Notes: generated from the letters alone by a model not told the origin. A stretch of DNA of 40,554 nt from an uncultured Eisenbergiella sp. (GCA_947627215.1 CANQVD010000033.1:1-40554); one strand, 5' to 3'; counted from the first letter of the stretch, positions 1-7,286 are shown. Translations and numbers: made by a program.

Positions 1-62
1 TGGGCTGGCGGTCTCCTGCTCAGGCACTGAAGGATTACAGGGCGGGACAGTGTAACACATGA
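1..62 (+). CDS. Transposase C-terminal tail (partial)
   Basis: Read in the frame that stops at 60-62, this segment encodes GWRSPAQALKDYRAGQCNT. The GWRSPAQAL part resembles the C-terminal G-[WY]-x-[ST]-P-[AE] segment found near the end of DDE (rve-type) transposases such as IS3, IS30 and IS481. Only about 19 residues are visible, so the catalytic domain cannot be checked. The same tail is encoded in opposite orientation at the other end of the window. Confidence 0.5.
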   Translation, partial: GWRSPAQALKDYRAGQCNT

Positions 63-76
63 TTGACAAACCTACA
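1..76 (+). mobile_element. Right end of an insertion sequence (cut by window edge)
   Basis: Bases 1-76 are identical to the reverse complement of 40478-40553, and similarity stops abruptly after CCTACA on both sides. The segment carries the last codons of an apparent transposase (stop at 60-62) followed by about 14 bp ending in CA, as in elements with TG...CA termini such as the IS3 and IS481 groups. The rest of the IS lies outside the window. The visible length may simply reflect where an assembly broke in a repeat. The family assignment is tentative. Confidence 0.6.
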
Positions 77-77
77 G

Positions 78-111
78 AAAAACGGCGGCCCATTCCGCAA
101 TGGCGCCGCCG
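78..111 (-). terminator. Rho-independent terminator of the recombinase-like gene
   Basis: A GC-rich hairpin (CGGCGG...CCGCCG, with an inner CCATT/AATGG pairing) lies at 83-111. On the minus strand it is followed by a T run at 78-82. It sits downstream of the gene ending at 199. The IS end begins one base beyond the T run, so the IS landed right behind this terminator. Confidence 0.75.
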
Positions 112-198
112 CTTCGTGCTTTCTTTTCGTTCACTTTTTGTTTTGTCTCCGGATCCCTTTGCGCGCCGGTTCCCGCGCGCTTTTCCTTTTCGGGCGCT

Positions 199-1011
199 TC
201 AGGCGTCCCAGCCCACCGCGACCTGTTCCTGATCGAACATCTGCTCATAGGCCTGATCCACCAGAGCCTCGATATTTGACCGGATCCCGTCATAAGTATT
301 CTGATACATCTGCCACAGACTGCGCGGGCTGACTTTTCCCTCATCCACATGCGCGTCCCGGCAGACGGACTTCACGCTCTTCCAAATGCTGGAGCGGATC
401 AGCGGCGTCCCCTCCTGGGTGACGAACACCGGCCCCTTGCGTATGTCCTCCCGGTCCACAAAATCCAGCAGCTCCTTGCGGAACGACGCGGGAATCCGCA
501 GCCTTCGCTTCCGGTTATAGCACTCCAGCATCACCTCTCCGGCCTGCACGGCCTCCACCGTGATCTGGGACAGCTCCTGAATCCGTACGCCCACGCCTCC
601 CAGCACCTTGATGAGCAGATAGGGCTTCTCCTTTCCCGCGGCCTTCGCCGCCCGCAGGAGCCGCATATACTCCGCCCTCGTCAGCTCCTGCCGCTCAGCG
701 TCCATCCTTCTGGAAAAATGGATCATCTGCCAGTCCCGCCGGTCCAGATAGGAAAGCAGGCTGTTCAGCGTCGATAACCGGGAATTGACCGTCCGTTCCG
801 AATACCCCTGCCCGTTCAGCCAGTCTCTCCATTCCACCACGGTGCTCTTGCTCAGCATTTTATCCTCAGGAAGATAATCATACAGCCCCATCAGGATCAG
901 GTAATAATTCTGCAAAGACCCCTCCCTTCGGCCTCTGTCAGACAGATCCTGTAAAAAATCATGTATGACTTCTGATGTCAGCGGAATCTGTTCCCCCTTT
1001 GTGGCTGCCAT
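199..1011 (-). CDS. Tyrosine-recombinase-like protein with degenerate catalytic C-terminus
   Basis: This 270-residue protein has the layout of a XerC/phage-type tyrosine recombinase: an N-terminal SAM-like core-binding domain (about 10-95) and a catalytic-domain start with the first arginine in GGVGVRIQEL. The region where the HxxR box should lie reads PRSLWQMY, so both His and Arg are replaced. No H/W-x-G-H segment or nucleophilic Tyr context follows, and the protein ends in a different helical tail (residues about 225-270). It is therefore unlikely to cut DNA. From memory, similar C-termini occur in other Lachnospiraceae, which would suggest a conserved repurposed family; this is unchecked. 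The ATG at 1011 has AAAGGAG seven bases upstream. It is monocistronic, with its own promoter and terminator. Confidence 0.75.
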   Translation of the reverse strand: MAATKGEQIPLTSEVIHDFLQDLSDRGRREGSLQNYYLILMGLYDYLPEDKMLSKSTVVEWRDWLNGQGYSERTVNSRLSTLNSLLSYLDRRDWQMIHFSRRMDAERQELTRAEYMRLLRAAKAAGKEKPYLLIKVLGGVGVRIQELSQITVEAVQAGEVMLECYNRKRRLRIPASFRKELLDFVDREDIRKGPVFVTQEGTPLIRSSIWKSVKSVCRDAHVDEGKVSPRSLWQMYQNTYDGIRSNIEALVDQAYEQMFDQEQVAVGWDA

Positions 1012-1141
1012 AGTACTGCTCCTTTCCGGCTGCGCGCCGTCCGCACAGTCAACTCTAACCCGTTACCTCGTTTCCTTTCTAAAGTTTGTCAAAATTCATA
1101 TTTTGCTTATGTCATTCCGCCAGACAACCTTTGGTATTATA

Positions 1142-1171
1142 ATTATATTCCCCTTCTCTCCTCTCTGTCAA
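1142..1171 (-). promoter_or_regulatory. Sigma-A promoter of the recombinase-like gene
   Basis: On the minus strand there is a perfect TTGACA (-35, 1166-1171), an 18-bp spacer and a perfect TATAAT (-10, 1142-1147). This predicts a leader of about 125 nt before the ATG at 1011. Confidence 0.75.
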
Positions 1172-1205
1172 TTCCTTTCCCGAAAAAATTTGTATTCTTT
1201 TTGAT

Positions 1206-1240
1206 CTTTTTTGTCTAAAAGGGTGACATTTTAGAAAAAG
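1206..1240. repeat. AT-rich interrupted inverted repeat
   Basis: CTAAAA and TTTTAG flank the loop GGGTGACA. An outer CTTTTT/AAAAAG pair extends the repeat after a small interruption. It lies about 35 bp upstream of the promoter at 1142-1171, in the otherwise empty 1012-1322 interval. It could be an operator or a weak terminator for the gene ending at 1323. No other gene is seen in this interval. Confidence 0.4.
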
Positions 1241-1322
1241 ATTATTTTTTCAGGCGGACCGGTTTCCGCGCCGGCCCTCTGCTCAAAATTCCTGTTTTGA
1301 TATCGGCATGGCATCTCCTCCG

Positions 1323-1817
1323 TCAGCCCAGATATGGCCCGCATGCCTGCCTCCAGCTCTCCGTCAGCCGTTCCAGAGACCAGGCGGCGTTGGCCGGAGA
1401 GGTGGACGGCAGCCGGACCGCCCTCAGCCCGCAGACTGCCTCGCAGTATCTCACATACAGCTCATATGCTTTGCCGCCGTTGGCGAACACCGCGCAGATC
1501 CCGGTCTTCTGCAAAAGCCCCGCGATATCGTTGGGCGTCACATGGCGGATGGAGCTGTCGGAAGACCCCTGGATCTCACAGGAGGCAATCACATCCCAGA
1601 CCGCAATGTGCGCCTTCAGAAGCATGGCCTTTTTCTCCGCAACGGTCTCCGGCACCGAAGCCCCCGCCAGGGCCGCGGCCACCTTCCAGAAACGGTTCTG
1701 CGGATGGCCGTAATAGAACCTGTTTTCCCGGGATTTCACCGAAGGAAATGTTCCCAGAACCAGAATCCTGGAATGCCCGTCAAAGACCGGTTCAAATGTA
1801 TGGACCAAAACGGCCAT
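1323..1817 (-). CDS. Hypoxanthine-DNA glycosylase (UDG superfamily, family 6)
   Basis: This 164-residue protein matches the small HDG family that removes deaminated adenine (hypoxanthine) from DNA, starting base-excision repair. The N-terminal segment VLGTFPSVKSRE, followed by the Y-G-H-P-x-N-R-F-W box at about residues 36-44, is the family hallmark. The C-terminal LPSTSPAN loop is typical of the DNA-intercalating motif. The length is normal for the family. The ATG at 1817 follows GGGAGG. It lies 32 bp downstream of argC on the same strand and is probably co-transcribed with it, although the two functions are unrelated. Confidence 0.85.
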   Translation of the reverse strand: MAVLVHTFEPVFDGHSRILVLGTFPSVKSRENRFYYGHPQNRFWKVAAALAGASVPETVAEKKAMLLKAHIAVWDVIASCEIQGSSDSSIRHVTPNDIAGLLQKTGICAVFANGGKAYELYVRYCEAVCGLRAVRLPSTSPANAAWSLERLTESWRQACGPYLG

Positions 1818-1849
1818 CGCGTCTTATCCTCCCCTCTCCTGCGAAAATC

Positions 1850-2917
1850 TTAAGGGAACACCGGAGCTGACCGCAGCCCTTCCTCCTCCGCTTCGCCGAA
1901 CATCAGGTTCATATTCTGCACGGCCTGTCCCGCCGCGCCCTTGACCAGATTATCCATGGCGCCCATCATGATGACACGCCGGGTGCGCGGATCCACCTTT
2001 ACGTTTATATCCACGAAATTGCTTCCCTCCACCCAGCGGGTCTCCGGACAGACGCCGGGCGCCAGGAACCGGACAAAGAATTCCTTCTGATAATATTTTT
2101 CATAGGCCGCGCGCACCTGCTCCTCCGTGGGGAAGACGATGCCGCCCTCCGGCCCCGTCCGCCCCTTCAGGGAAGCGTAGGCCGTAACCAGAATGCCCCG
2201 GTTCATGGGCACCAGGTGCGGCGTGAAGCTGACGACCACAGGCTCTCCCGCAGCGCAGGAAAGCTGTTCCTCGATCTCCGGCGTGTGACGGTGATTCGTC
2301 ACACCGTAGGCCTTGATGTTTTCGTTCACCTCACAGAAAAGATTCGCGGTCTTCGCGCCCCGCCCCGCTCCGGAAACGCCGCTCTTGGCATCGATGACGA
2401 CGGTAGACGGATCGATCAGCCCTTCCTTTAAAAGCGGATAAACGGAGAGGATGGAACAGGTGGGATAACAGCCGGGATTCGCCACCAGCCTGGCCCCGCG
2501 CACTGCCTCCCGATGGAGCTCACAGAGCCCGTAGACCGCCTCCCCAATCAACTGCGGCGACCTGTGCTCGATGCCGTACCACTTTTCATAGACAGCCACA
2601 TCGCTGATCCGGTAATCGGCGCTCAGATCCACCACCTTCACCTTCGAGAGAATATCCGCGTCCAGCACGGAGGCCAGAAAGCCCTGCGGTGTGGCCGTAA
2701 AGATCACGTCCACCTCCTGCGCAAGCTGACGCAGATCGTCGTCCCGGCACACATCCTCTACCAGACGGAACATGTTCTGATAGACCTCCGCATACTTCCG
2801 GTCGATATAGCTGCGGGACCCGTACCATTTAATCTGTGCATTCTTATGTCCCAGCAGAAGGCGCACCAGCTCGCCTCCCGCATATCCTGTTGCCCCGATG
2901 ATCCCGATCCTGATCAT
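1850..2917 (-). CDS. argC: N-acetyl-gamma-glutamyl-phosphate reductase
   Basis: ArgC catalyses the NADPH-dependent reduction of N-acetyl-glutamyl-phosphate to the semialdehyde, the third step of arginine/ornithine synthesis. The N-terminal GATGYAGGELVRLL is the nucleotide-binding Rossmann motif, and NPGCYPT (about 148-154) holds the catalytic cysteine. At 355 residues it is the normal length for the long ArgC type. The ATG at 2917 follows AGGAGGAG. It is divergent from argG across a region with candidate ArgR boxes. No argJ, argB or argD follows, so the pathway is scattered in this genome. Confidence 0.96.
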   Translation of the reverse strand: MIRIGIIGATGYAGGELVRLLLGHKNAQIKWYGSRSYIDRKYAEVYQNMFRLVEDVCRDDDLRQLAQEVDVIFTATPQGFLASVLDADILSKVKVVDLSADYRISDVAVYEKWYGIEHRSPQLIGEAVYGLCELHREAVRGARLVANPGCYPTCSILSVYPLLKEGLIDPSTVVIDAKSGVSGAGRGAKTANLFCEVNENIKAYGVTNHRHTPEIEEQLSCAAGEPVVVSFTPHLVPMNRGILVTAYASLKGRTGPEGGIVFPTEEQVRAAYEKYYQKEFFVRFLAPGVCPETRWVEGSNFVDINVKVDPRTRRVIMMGAMDNLVKGAAGQAVQNMNLMFGEAEEEGLRSAPVFP

Positions 2918-2945
2918 GTTTTCTCCTCCTCATTTTTCCTCGGCG

Positions 2946-3027
2946 TTATGCATAATAATACCTGATATTCTCATATTATTCAGATAAATTGGGAATAAAA
3001 TACATAATTATGCATTATATGCGCATA
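2946..3027. promoter_or_regulatory. Candidate ArgR operator (ARG boxes) between argC and argG
   Basis: The divergent argC/argG region holds matches to the arginine-repressor box (TGMATWWWWATKCA). TACATAATTATGCA at 3001-3014 matches 13 of 14 positions, and TGCATAATAATACC at 2949-2962 matches 12 of 14. Palindromes TTATGCATAA (2946-2955), TTATGCATTA (3008-3017) and TATGCGCATA (3018-3027) overlap or adjoin them. The arrangement suits shared arginine-dependent repression of both genes. Confidence 0.6.
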
Positions 3028-3046
3028 TTTTTGTTCCAATTATCCC

Positions 3047-3075
3047 TTGCAATTCTCCCTGCCCTGATGTATAGT
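3047..3075 (+). promoter_or_regulatory. argG promoter
   Basis: TTGCAA (3047-3052), a 17-bp spacer and TATAGT (3070-3075) form a good sigma-A promoter. It predicts a leader of about 80 nt. This excludes the longer reading frame from 2989 and supports translation from 3163. Confidence 0.65.
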
Positions 3076-3162
3076 ATTGGAAGAATGTGGCGCGTGTACA
3101 TGTGTTCATCTTGCCACAAATCGAAAAAAAAAGCAACTGCAATAAAGGAGAGAACACCGATT

Positions 3163-4392
3163 ATGAAGGAAAAAGTCATTCTGGCGTATTCCGGCGGTCT
3201 GGACACCACCGCCATCATTCCCTGGTTAAAGGAGAACTTTGATTACGAGGTCATCTGCGTATGCATCGACTGCGGACAGGGCGAGGAGCTGGACGGCCTT
3301 GAAGAGCGCGCGAAGTTCTGCGGCGCTTCCAAGCTGTACATTCTGGATGTAGTGGATGAATTCGCGGACGAATACATCGTTCCCTGCGTACAGGCCAACG
3401 CGGTCTATGAGAACAAGTATCTGCTGGGCACTTCCATGGCGCGCCCGCTGATCGCCAAAAAGCTGGTGGAGATCGCCCGCAAGGAAGGCGCGGCGGCCAT
3501 CTGTCACGGCGCCACCGGCAAGGGCAACGACCAGATCCGTTTTGAGCTGGGCATCAAGGCGCTGGCCCCCGATCTGAAGATCATCGCTGCCTGGCGCAGC
3601 GACAAGTGGACCATGGACTCCCGGGAATCCGAGATCGAATATTGCAAGGCTCACGGCATCCATCTGCCCTTCTCCGCGGATTCCAGCTACAGCCGGGACC
3701 GCAACCTCTGGCACATCAGCCATGAAGGGCTGGAGCTTGAGGACCCTGCCAATGAGCCCAACTACGACCATCTGCTGGTGCTGGGCACCACGCCGGAGAA
3801 GGCCCCCGAGGAAGGGGAATATGTGACCATGACCTTCAGGGCCGGCGTCCCGACATCCGTCAACGGACAGGAAATGAAGGTGTCCGATATCATCCGCACG
3901 CTGAACGCGCTGGGCGGCAAGCACGGCATCGGCATCGTGGACATCGTGGAGAACCGTGTGGTCGGTATGAAATCCCGCGGCGTATACGAGACGCCCGGCG
4001 GCACCATCCTGATGGAGGCCCATCAGCAGTTGGAGGAACTGATTCTGGACCGCGACACCTACGCGCTCAAAAAGGATTTGGGCAACAAGCTGGCCCAGGT
4101 GGTCTATGAGGGCAAATGGTTCACGCCTCTGCGGGAGGCTCTGCAGGCCTTCATCACCTCCACGCAGAAATATGTGACCGGCGAAGTGAAGTTCAAGCTC
4201 TACAAGGGCAACATCATCAAGGCCGGGACCACCTCTCCCTACTCCCTTTATAATGAAAAGATCGCTTCCTTTACCACAGGCGACCTTTACGACCACCACG
4301 ATGCGGAGGGCTTCATCAATCTGTTTGGCCTCTCCTGCAAGGTGCGTGCCATGAAGCTGAACGAGGCGAAAAACGCGGGACTCGAAATCTGA
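3163..4392 (+). CDS. argG: Argininosuccinate synthase
   Basis: ArgG joins citrulline and aspartate, with ATP, to give argininosuccinate. The N-terminal AYSGGLDTT is the PP-loop of ATP pyrophosphatases, and the following CIDCGQGEE and HGATGKGNDQIRFE segments are typical of the family. At 409 residues it has the usual length. The start at 3163 is chosen because AAAGGAG lies upstream and the protein then begins MKEKVILAYSGG as in homologues; the frame is open for 58 more codons upstream but crosses the promoter. It is probably regulated by arginine through the boxes shared with argC. The small DUF1294 gene follows 60 bp later. Confidence 0.97.
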   Translation: MKEKVILAYSGGLDTTAIIPWLKENFDYEVICVCIDCGQGEELDGLEERAKFCGASKLYILDVVDEFADEYIVPCVQANAVYENKYLLGTSMARPLIAKKLVEIARKEGAAAICHGATGKGNDQIRFELGIKALAPDLKIIAAWRSDKWTMDSRESEIEYCKAHGIHLPFSADSSYSRDRNLWHISHEGLELEDPANEPNYDHLLVLGTTPEKAPEEGEYVTMTFRAGVPTSVNGQEMKVSDIIRTLNALGGKHGIGIVDIVENRVVGMKSRGVYETPGGTILMEAHQQLEELILDRDTYALKKDLGNKLAQVVYEGKWFTPLREALQAFITSTQKYVTGEVKFKLYKGNIIKAGTTSPYSLYNEKIASFTTGDLYDHHDAEGFINLFGLSCKVRAMKLNEAKNAGLEI

Positions 4393-4452
4393 GTCAGCAA
4401 AACCGGAGACGGGACGCGCCGGAGCACGGCGGTCTGAAAAACAGGACATGCC

Positions 4453-4749
4453 ATGGAAGTGATTTTGGTTTTACTGGTTTATTTTCTCGCTGTGAACCTC
4501 ATCGGTTTTGCCGCGATGGGGATCGATAAGCGCAGGGCACGCCGGAGAGCATGGCGCATCCCGGAATCCACGCTCTTTCTGATCGCCCTCATCGGCGGCA
4601 GCATCGGCAGCATCGCGGGCATGTATTTTTTCCGCCATAAGACGCTGCACTGGTACTTCGTCTGGGGAATGCCCGCCATCCTGCTTCTGCAGGCAGCGCT
4701 GCTCCTCTATTTGCTGTTCGCCTCTCCATTCACCTTTACTGTTTTATGA
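4453..4749 (+). CDS. DUF1294 small membrane protein
   Basis: This 98-residue protein has an N-terminal transmembrane helix (about 3-25), the motif MGIDKRRARRRAWRIPE on the positive side of the membrane, and a glycine-rich second helix (IGGSIGSIAGMYFFRHK) followed by a third (about 66-93). This is the DUF1294 pattern; the family function is unknown. It follows argG in the same direction with AGGA upstream of its ATG and is probably the last gene of that transcript, since a terminator follows at once. Confidence 0.85.
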   Translation: MEVILVLLVYFLAVNLIGFAAMGIDKRRARRRAWRIPESTLFLIALIGGSIGSIAGMYFFRHKTLHWYFVWGMPAILLLQAALLLYLLFASPFTFTVL

Positions 4750-4755
4750 TGCAGA

Positions 4756-4781
4756 CAGGAAACCCGCGCACGGGTTTCCTG
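4756..4781 (+). terminator. Terminator after argG-DUF1294
   Basis: A perfect 11-bp stem (CAGGAAACCCG/CGGGTTTCCTG) with a CGCA loop is followed by the T-rich stretch TTGTTGTTCT, seven bases after the DUF1294 stop codon. Confidence 0.85.
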
Positions 4782-4855
4782 TTGTTGTTCTGACGGCACA
4801 TGACAGCCGCCCCGCGGATACGCCGCCGGGCGCGCATTCCATTCCATACAGAAAA

Positions 4856-5359
4856 ATGACATCCTTTCATATCACCGAACTGAAAAACTTCATGGGAAAG
4901 CTGCTGGGCACGGACTGCTTCGATTCCTTTCTGCTGGCGGAGGCATCCATCTCCACCTTTGCCGAATTCACCATCGACGGCCATATCAATCCGGATTTTT
5001 ATACTAAAGAAGAACGGGAGGATCCGGAGGTCTGTCCCTGGGATCTCGCCGCCTGGAGCACCGTCCGCCCCCTGTGCTTCGATATCATCAAAGGCCGGCG
5101 CAGCCCTTCCCGCTTCAAGTTCGTGCTGCATCTGCGGCCGGATTTCATTCCCGGCGTCCTGAAGGGCGCAGACCCTTCCCTGACGCCCGGCCAGGTGCGC
5201 GCGCTGGTTCTCACCGTCCGGTACGACGGGAACGGGGCCTCCATCGTCACGGGCACAGCCTTCTCCTCCTTCGTCATGGACAAAACGCTGGATGTCCAAT
5301 GGGACAAAACCATGCGGCAGTTTCTGACCCGGAAGGGAATCTCTTACCGCGAAGCATAA
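4856..5359 (+). CDS. DUF5721 family protein
   Basis: This 167-residue soluble protein fits DUF5721: an N-terminal F-x-I-x-x-x-K-x-F-M-x-x-L-L region, a FDSFLLAEASI segment, IDGHIN at about 40-45, the centre WSTVRPLCFDIIKGRR, and a C-terminal MDKTLDVQWDKTMRQFL. The function is unknown. I know the family mainly from Lachnospiraceae. There is no transmembrane segment or signal peptide. The ATG at 4856 has no clear Shine-Dalgarno sequence (only ACAGAAAA precedes it), which is unusual here. The gene ends four bases before a very long palindrome shared with the convergent spoVAE. Confidence 0.8.
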   Translation: MTSFHITELKNFMGKLLGTDCFDSFLLAEASISTFAEFTIDGHINPDFYTKEEREDPEVCPWDLAAWSTVRPLCFDIIKGRRSPSRFKFVLHLRPDFIPGVLKGADPSLTPGQVRALVLTVRYDGNGASIVTGTAFSSFVMDKTLDVQWDKTMRQFLTRKGISYREA

Positions 5360-5363
5360 AGTT

Positions 5364-5624
5364 GCCGCCCCGGCGGGAAACTGGGACCGGGCCGTTTTGC
5401 CGGGGGCGAACAGAAGCGGCATGGCCAGCGGGCAGACATATGTTTTCTTCGGACACGCTCTCGCTCGGATAAAAACACAGCGGTACATAACGCCGCAAAG
5501 GACGCGGCGTAAGTACCGGTGTTTTTATACGGTCCGAAGGAATAACATATGTCTGCCCGCTGGCCATGCCGCTTCTGTTCGCCCCCGGCAAAACGGCCCG
5601 GTCCCAGTTTCCCGATGGGGCGGC
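5364..5624. repeat. Long palindrome 1 (71-bp perfect arms) between convergent genes
   Basis: Arms 5374-5444 and 5544-5614 are perfect inverted repeats of 71 bp. Pairing continues outward with GCCGCCCC/GGGGCGGC after a 2-bp mismatch. The 99-bp centre folds again into ATAAAAACAC/GTGTTTTTAT (5469-5478 with 5519-5528), CGGTAC/GTACCG (5481-5486 with 5513-5518) and ACGCCGC/GCGGCGT (5490-5496 with 5504-5510). The whole interval from the DUF5721 stop to the spoVAE stop is taken up by this structure, so it would end or shape transcripts from both sides. Its core is shared with the palindrome at 22409-22641. Confidence 0.95.
5454..5526 (+). other. Conserved bulged-stem core, copy 1
   Basis: The segment CACGCTCTCGCT, five variable bases, then AAAAACACAGCGGTAC (5454-5486) aligns without gaps to 22486-22518. 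Its partner GTACCGGTGTTTTT (5513-5526) aligns to 22543-22556. AG at 5479-5480 is an unpaired bulge in both copies. The two stem differences between the copies are compensatory (A-T to G-C, and A-T to T-A). This suggests a selected structure. I do not recognise the family. Confidence 0.75.
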
Positions 5625-5641
5625 GGCCTTTTGCGAGAGGG

Positions 5642-5998
5642 CTATTTTTTCATTTTGGGGTTGAAGATCAGGCTGGCCAGATAGCCGAAAATGAGTGCCG
5701 CGGAGGTGCCCACCGCGCCGGCCCGAAAGCCCCCGGTGAACAGCCCCAGAAACCCCTGCTCGTCTACCGCCTCCTTTACGCCCCTGACGAGGAGATTCCC
5801 AAAGCCCAGAAGCGGAACGCTGGCCCCGGCCCCCGCGTATTCCGCGAAAGGCTCATACAGCCCCAGAGCGCCCAGCACCGCGCCGGTACACACCAGAAGC
5901 ACCATGATCCGGCCCGGCATCAGCTTCGTTTTTTCCATCAGAATCTGGACAAGGGCGCAGATCAGACCGCCCACCCAAAAAGCGTTGAAATAATCCAT
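5642..5998 (-). CDS. spoVAE: Stage V sporulation protein AE (SpoVAE)
   Basis: This 118-residue integral membrane protein has helices at about 5-22, 31-50, 62-80 (rich in G and A) and 90-112. The sequence from MDYFNAFWVGG through the motif MPGRIMV and the GFGNLLVRGVKEAV segment is typical of SpoVAE, part of the inner-membrane channel that moves dipicolinic acid into the forespore. The start at 5998 is chosen because AAGGAGG ends eight bases upstream; the frame is open further but includes that ribosome binding site. spoVAC and spoVAD, usually adjacent, are not in the window, so this copy is isolated. Palindrome 1 begins 17 bp after its stop codon. Confidence 0.9.
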   Translation of the reverse strand: MDYFNAFWVGGLICALVQILMEKTKLMPGRIMVLLVCTGAVLGALGLYEPFAEYAGAGASVPLLGFGNLLVRGVKEAVDEQGFLGLFTGGFRAGAVGTSAALIFGYLASLIFNPKMKK

Positions 5999-6119
5999 TC
6001 TGAATGCCTCCTTTTTCATAGGATGTACGGCCGCTGTGCAATTTATGCCCAAATGCGCGAAGGCGTCCGCATTTTTCATCAGGAAGGACCGTGCGGACGA
6101 GCTTCTCCGCCTGACGAAA

Positions 6120-6155
6120 AAACCGGCCGTTCCCGGAAGACCGGGCGGCCGGTTT
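6120..6155 (-). terminator. Terminator of the DUF3810 gene
   Basis: The hairpin AAACCGGCCG/CGGCCGGTTT contains a further CCCGG/CCGGG pairing and is followed on the minus strand by a T run. It lies 18 bp downstream of the gene ending at 6174. Confidence 0.85.
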
Positions 6156-6173
6156 ATATACCATCTCCTGCGC

Positions 6174-7286
6174 TCAGAACAGGATCCCGTCATAATGATC
6201 CAGAAGCAGCTTCACCACACCCTCATAGCTCTGCATGCCTTCCTTCACACCGTTCATTTTCAGCGTAGCCGTCGTAACCGCGCGGGAGGCCTTTTTCACG
6301 GTCTGGGTGCTCACCACCGCCTTGTCCTCCACTTTTTCCCATGCCTCCTCCGTCAGAAAAATGTTGTCCGCCCGAACCTGCTCTGAAATGGCCGGATGCC
6401 TGTTATATATTTCCGCGTCCCTTCCGATGGAGCGGAGGAACTCGTTCTCCACATAGTTCAGGACGCCCATATAACCGCTGTAACGGAAAAACGGGTCCGC
6501 AGAATCCACGCAGGCCAGATAACCGATCAGGCTGGCCTCGTCCTCCTGGATAAATCCTTTCAGATGCGCCAGCTCATGGCAGACCGTGGACGGCATATTC
6601 ACCACATACATGGTACGGTTGTAATTGGCCTCCATGGAGAAGGGGAAATAATATCCCATCATGTGCGTCTGACTCAGAAAGTCGGAGCAGAAGATCTGTT
6701 TGGGCGGCGGGTAATAGCCCCCGAGCTGATCATAGACGCTTCCCAGCCGCGTCATCTCCGCAATGGCTGTCCCATGCAGGTCTCCGTCATAAACCAGATA
6801 CCCCCGCTCGTCCCGTGCAAACCGGCCGGACATTTCGTTCAGATTTTCCACGATATAATCCCGCAGAGCCGCCAGCTCCTCCACCGTATATCCATCCGCC
6901 CGGACGGACATATATTTTTCCTCGAACGCGGAAGCATGATACTGAATGAAGCAGTTGCAGGTCATGATCCAGAAAAAAATCAGAAAGAGCCAGCAAAACA
7001 CACGCCCCAGCGCGTGAAATGCCGCCGCCGTCCACGCCCGCCGGACAAAAATCCGCAAAAGCCCGGCGATCAGCAGCGAAAACAGAAAAAGGACAGCCGC
7101 CGCAAGCATCCATTCCCCCGCACTGAACGTAAGAAGCGCCGTGACGCGGGAATATGCCGTCCCCAGAAAAGGAAAAATATGCAGGATATAGAAGTCACAG
7201 AAGGCCCTGCTGCACCACGCGGCCAGATTGACCAGCACCGCAGGCAGGAAAAGTACGATCCACAGCCGTTTTCTTTTGTTTTTCAT
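6174..7286 (-). CDS. DUF3810 membrane protein with metalloprotease-like HExxH
   Basis: This protein of about 370 residues has three N-terminal transmembrane helices (roughly 8-30, 55-78 and 95-118) and a large extracellular domain containing CHELAHLKG, an HExxH zinc-protease-like motif, followed by E-D-E-A as a possible third ligand region. This architecture fits DUF3810, for which peptidase activity is inferred only from the motif. The segment FSMEANYNRTMYVVNMPST precedes the motif, as in relatives. The ATG at 7286 is preferred because the next 14 residues lead into the first helix; an arginine-rich extension to 7457 is open but lacks a well-spaced ribosome binding site. The start is uncertain. 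Confidence 0.75.
   Translation of the reverse strand: MKNKRKRLWIVLFLPAVLVNLAAWCSRAFCDFYILHIFPFLGTAYSRVTALLTFSAGEWMLAAAVLFLFSLLIAGLLRIFVRRAWTAAAFHALGRVFCWLFLIFFWIMTCNCFIQYHASAFEEKYMSVRADGYTVEELAALRDYIVENLNEMSGRFARDERGYLVYDGDLHGTAIAEMTRLGSVYDQLGGYYPPPKQIFCSDFLSQTHMMGYYFPFSMEANYNRTMYVVNMPSTVCHELAHLKGFIQEDEASLIGYLACVDSADPFFRYSGYMGVLNYVENEFLRSIGRDAEIYNRHPAISEQVRADNIFLTEEAWEKVEDKAVVSTQTVKKASRAVTTATLKMNGVKEGMQSYEGVVKLLLDHYDGILF

Noticed and set aside
2989-3162. N-terminal extension of argG
   Set aside because: The frame is open but contains the promoter, and homologues begin at MKEKVILAYSGG.
3082-3162. T-box or riboswitch in the argG leader
   Set aside because: The leader is only about 80 nt, with no T-box sequence and no terminator/antiterminator pair.
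5397-5684. Short reading frames within palindrome 1 with nearly the same peptide on both strands
   Set aside because: The similarity follows automatically from the inverted repeat; no ribosome binding site and no recognisable domain.
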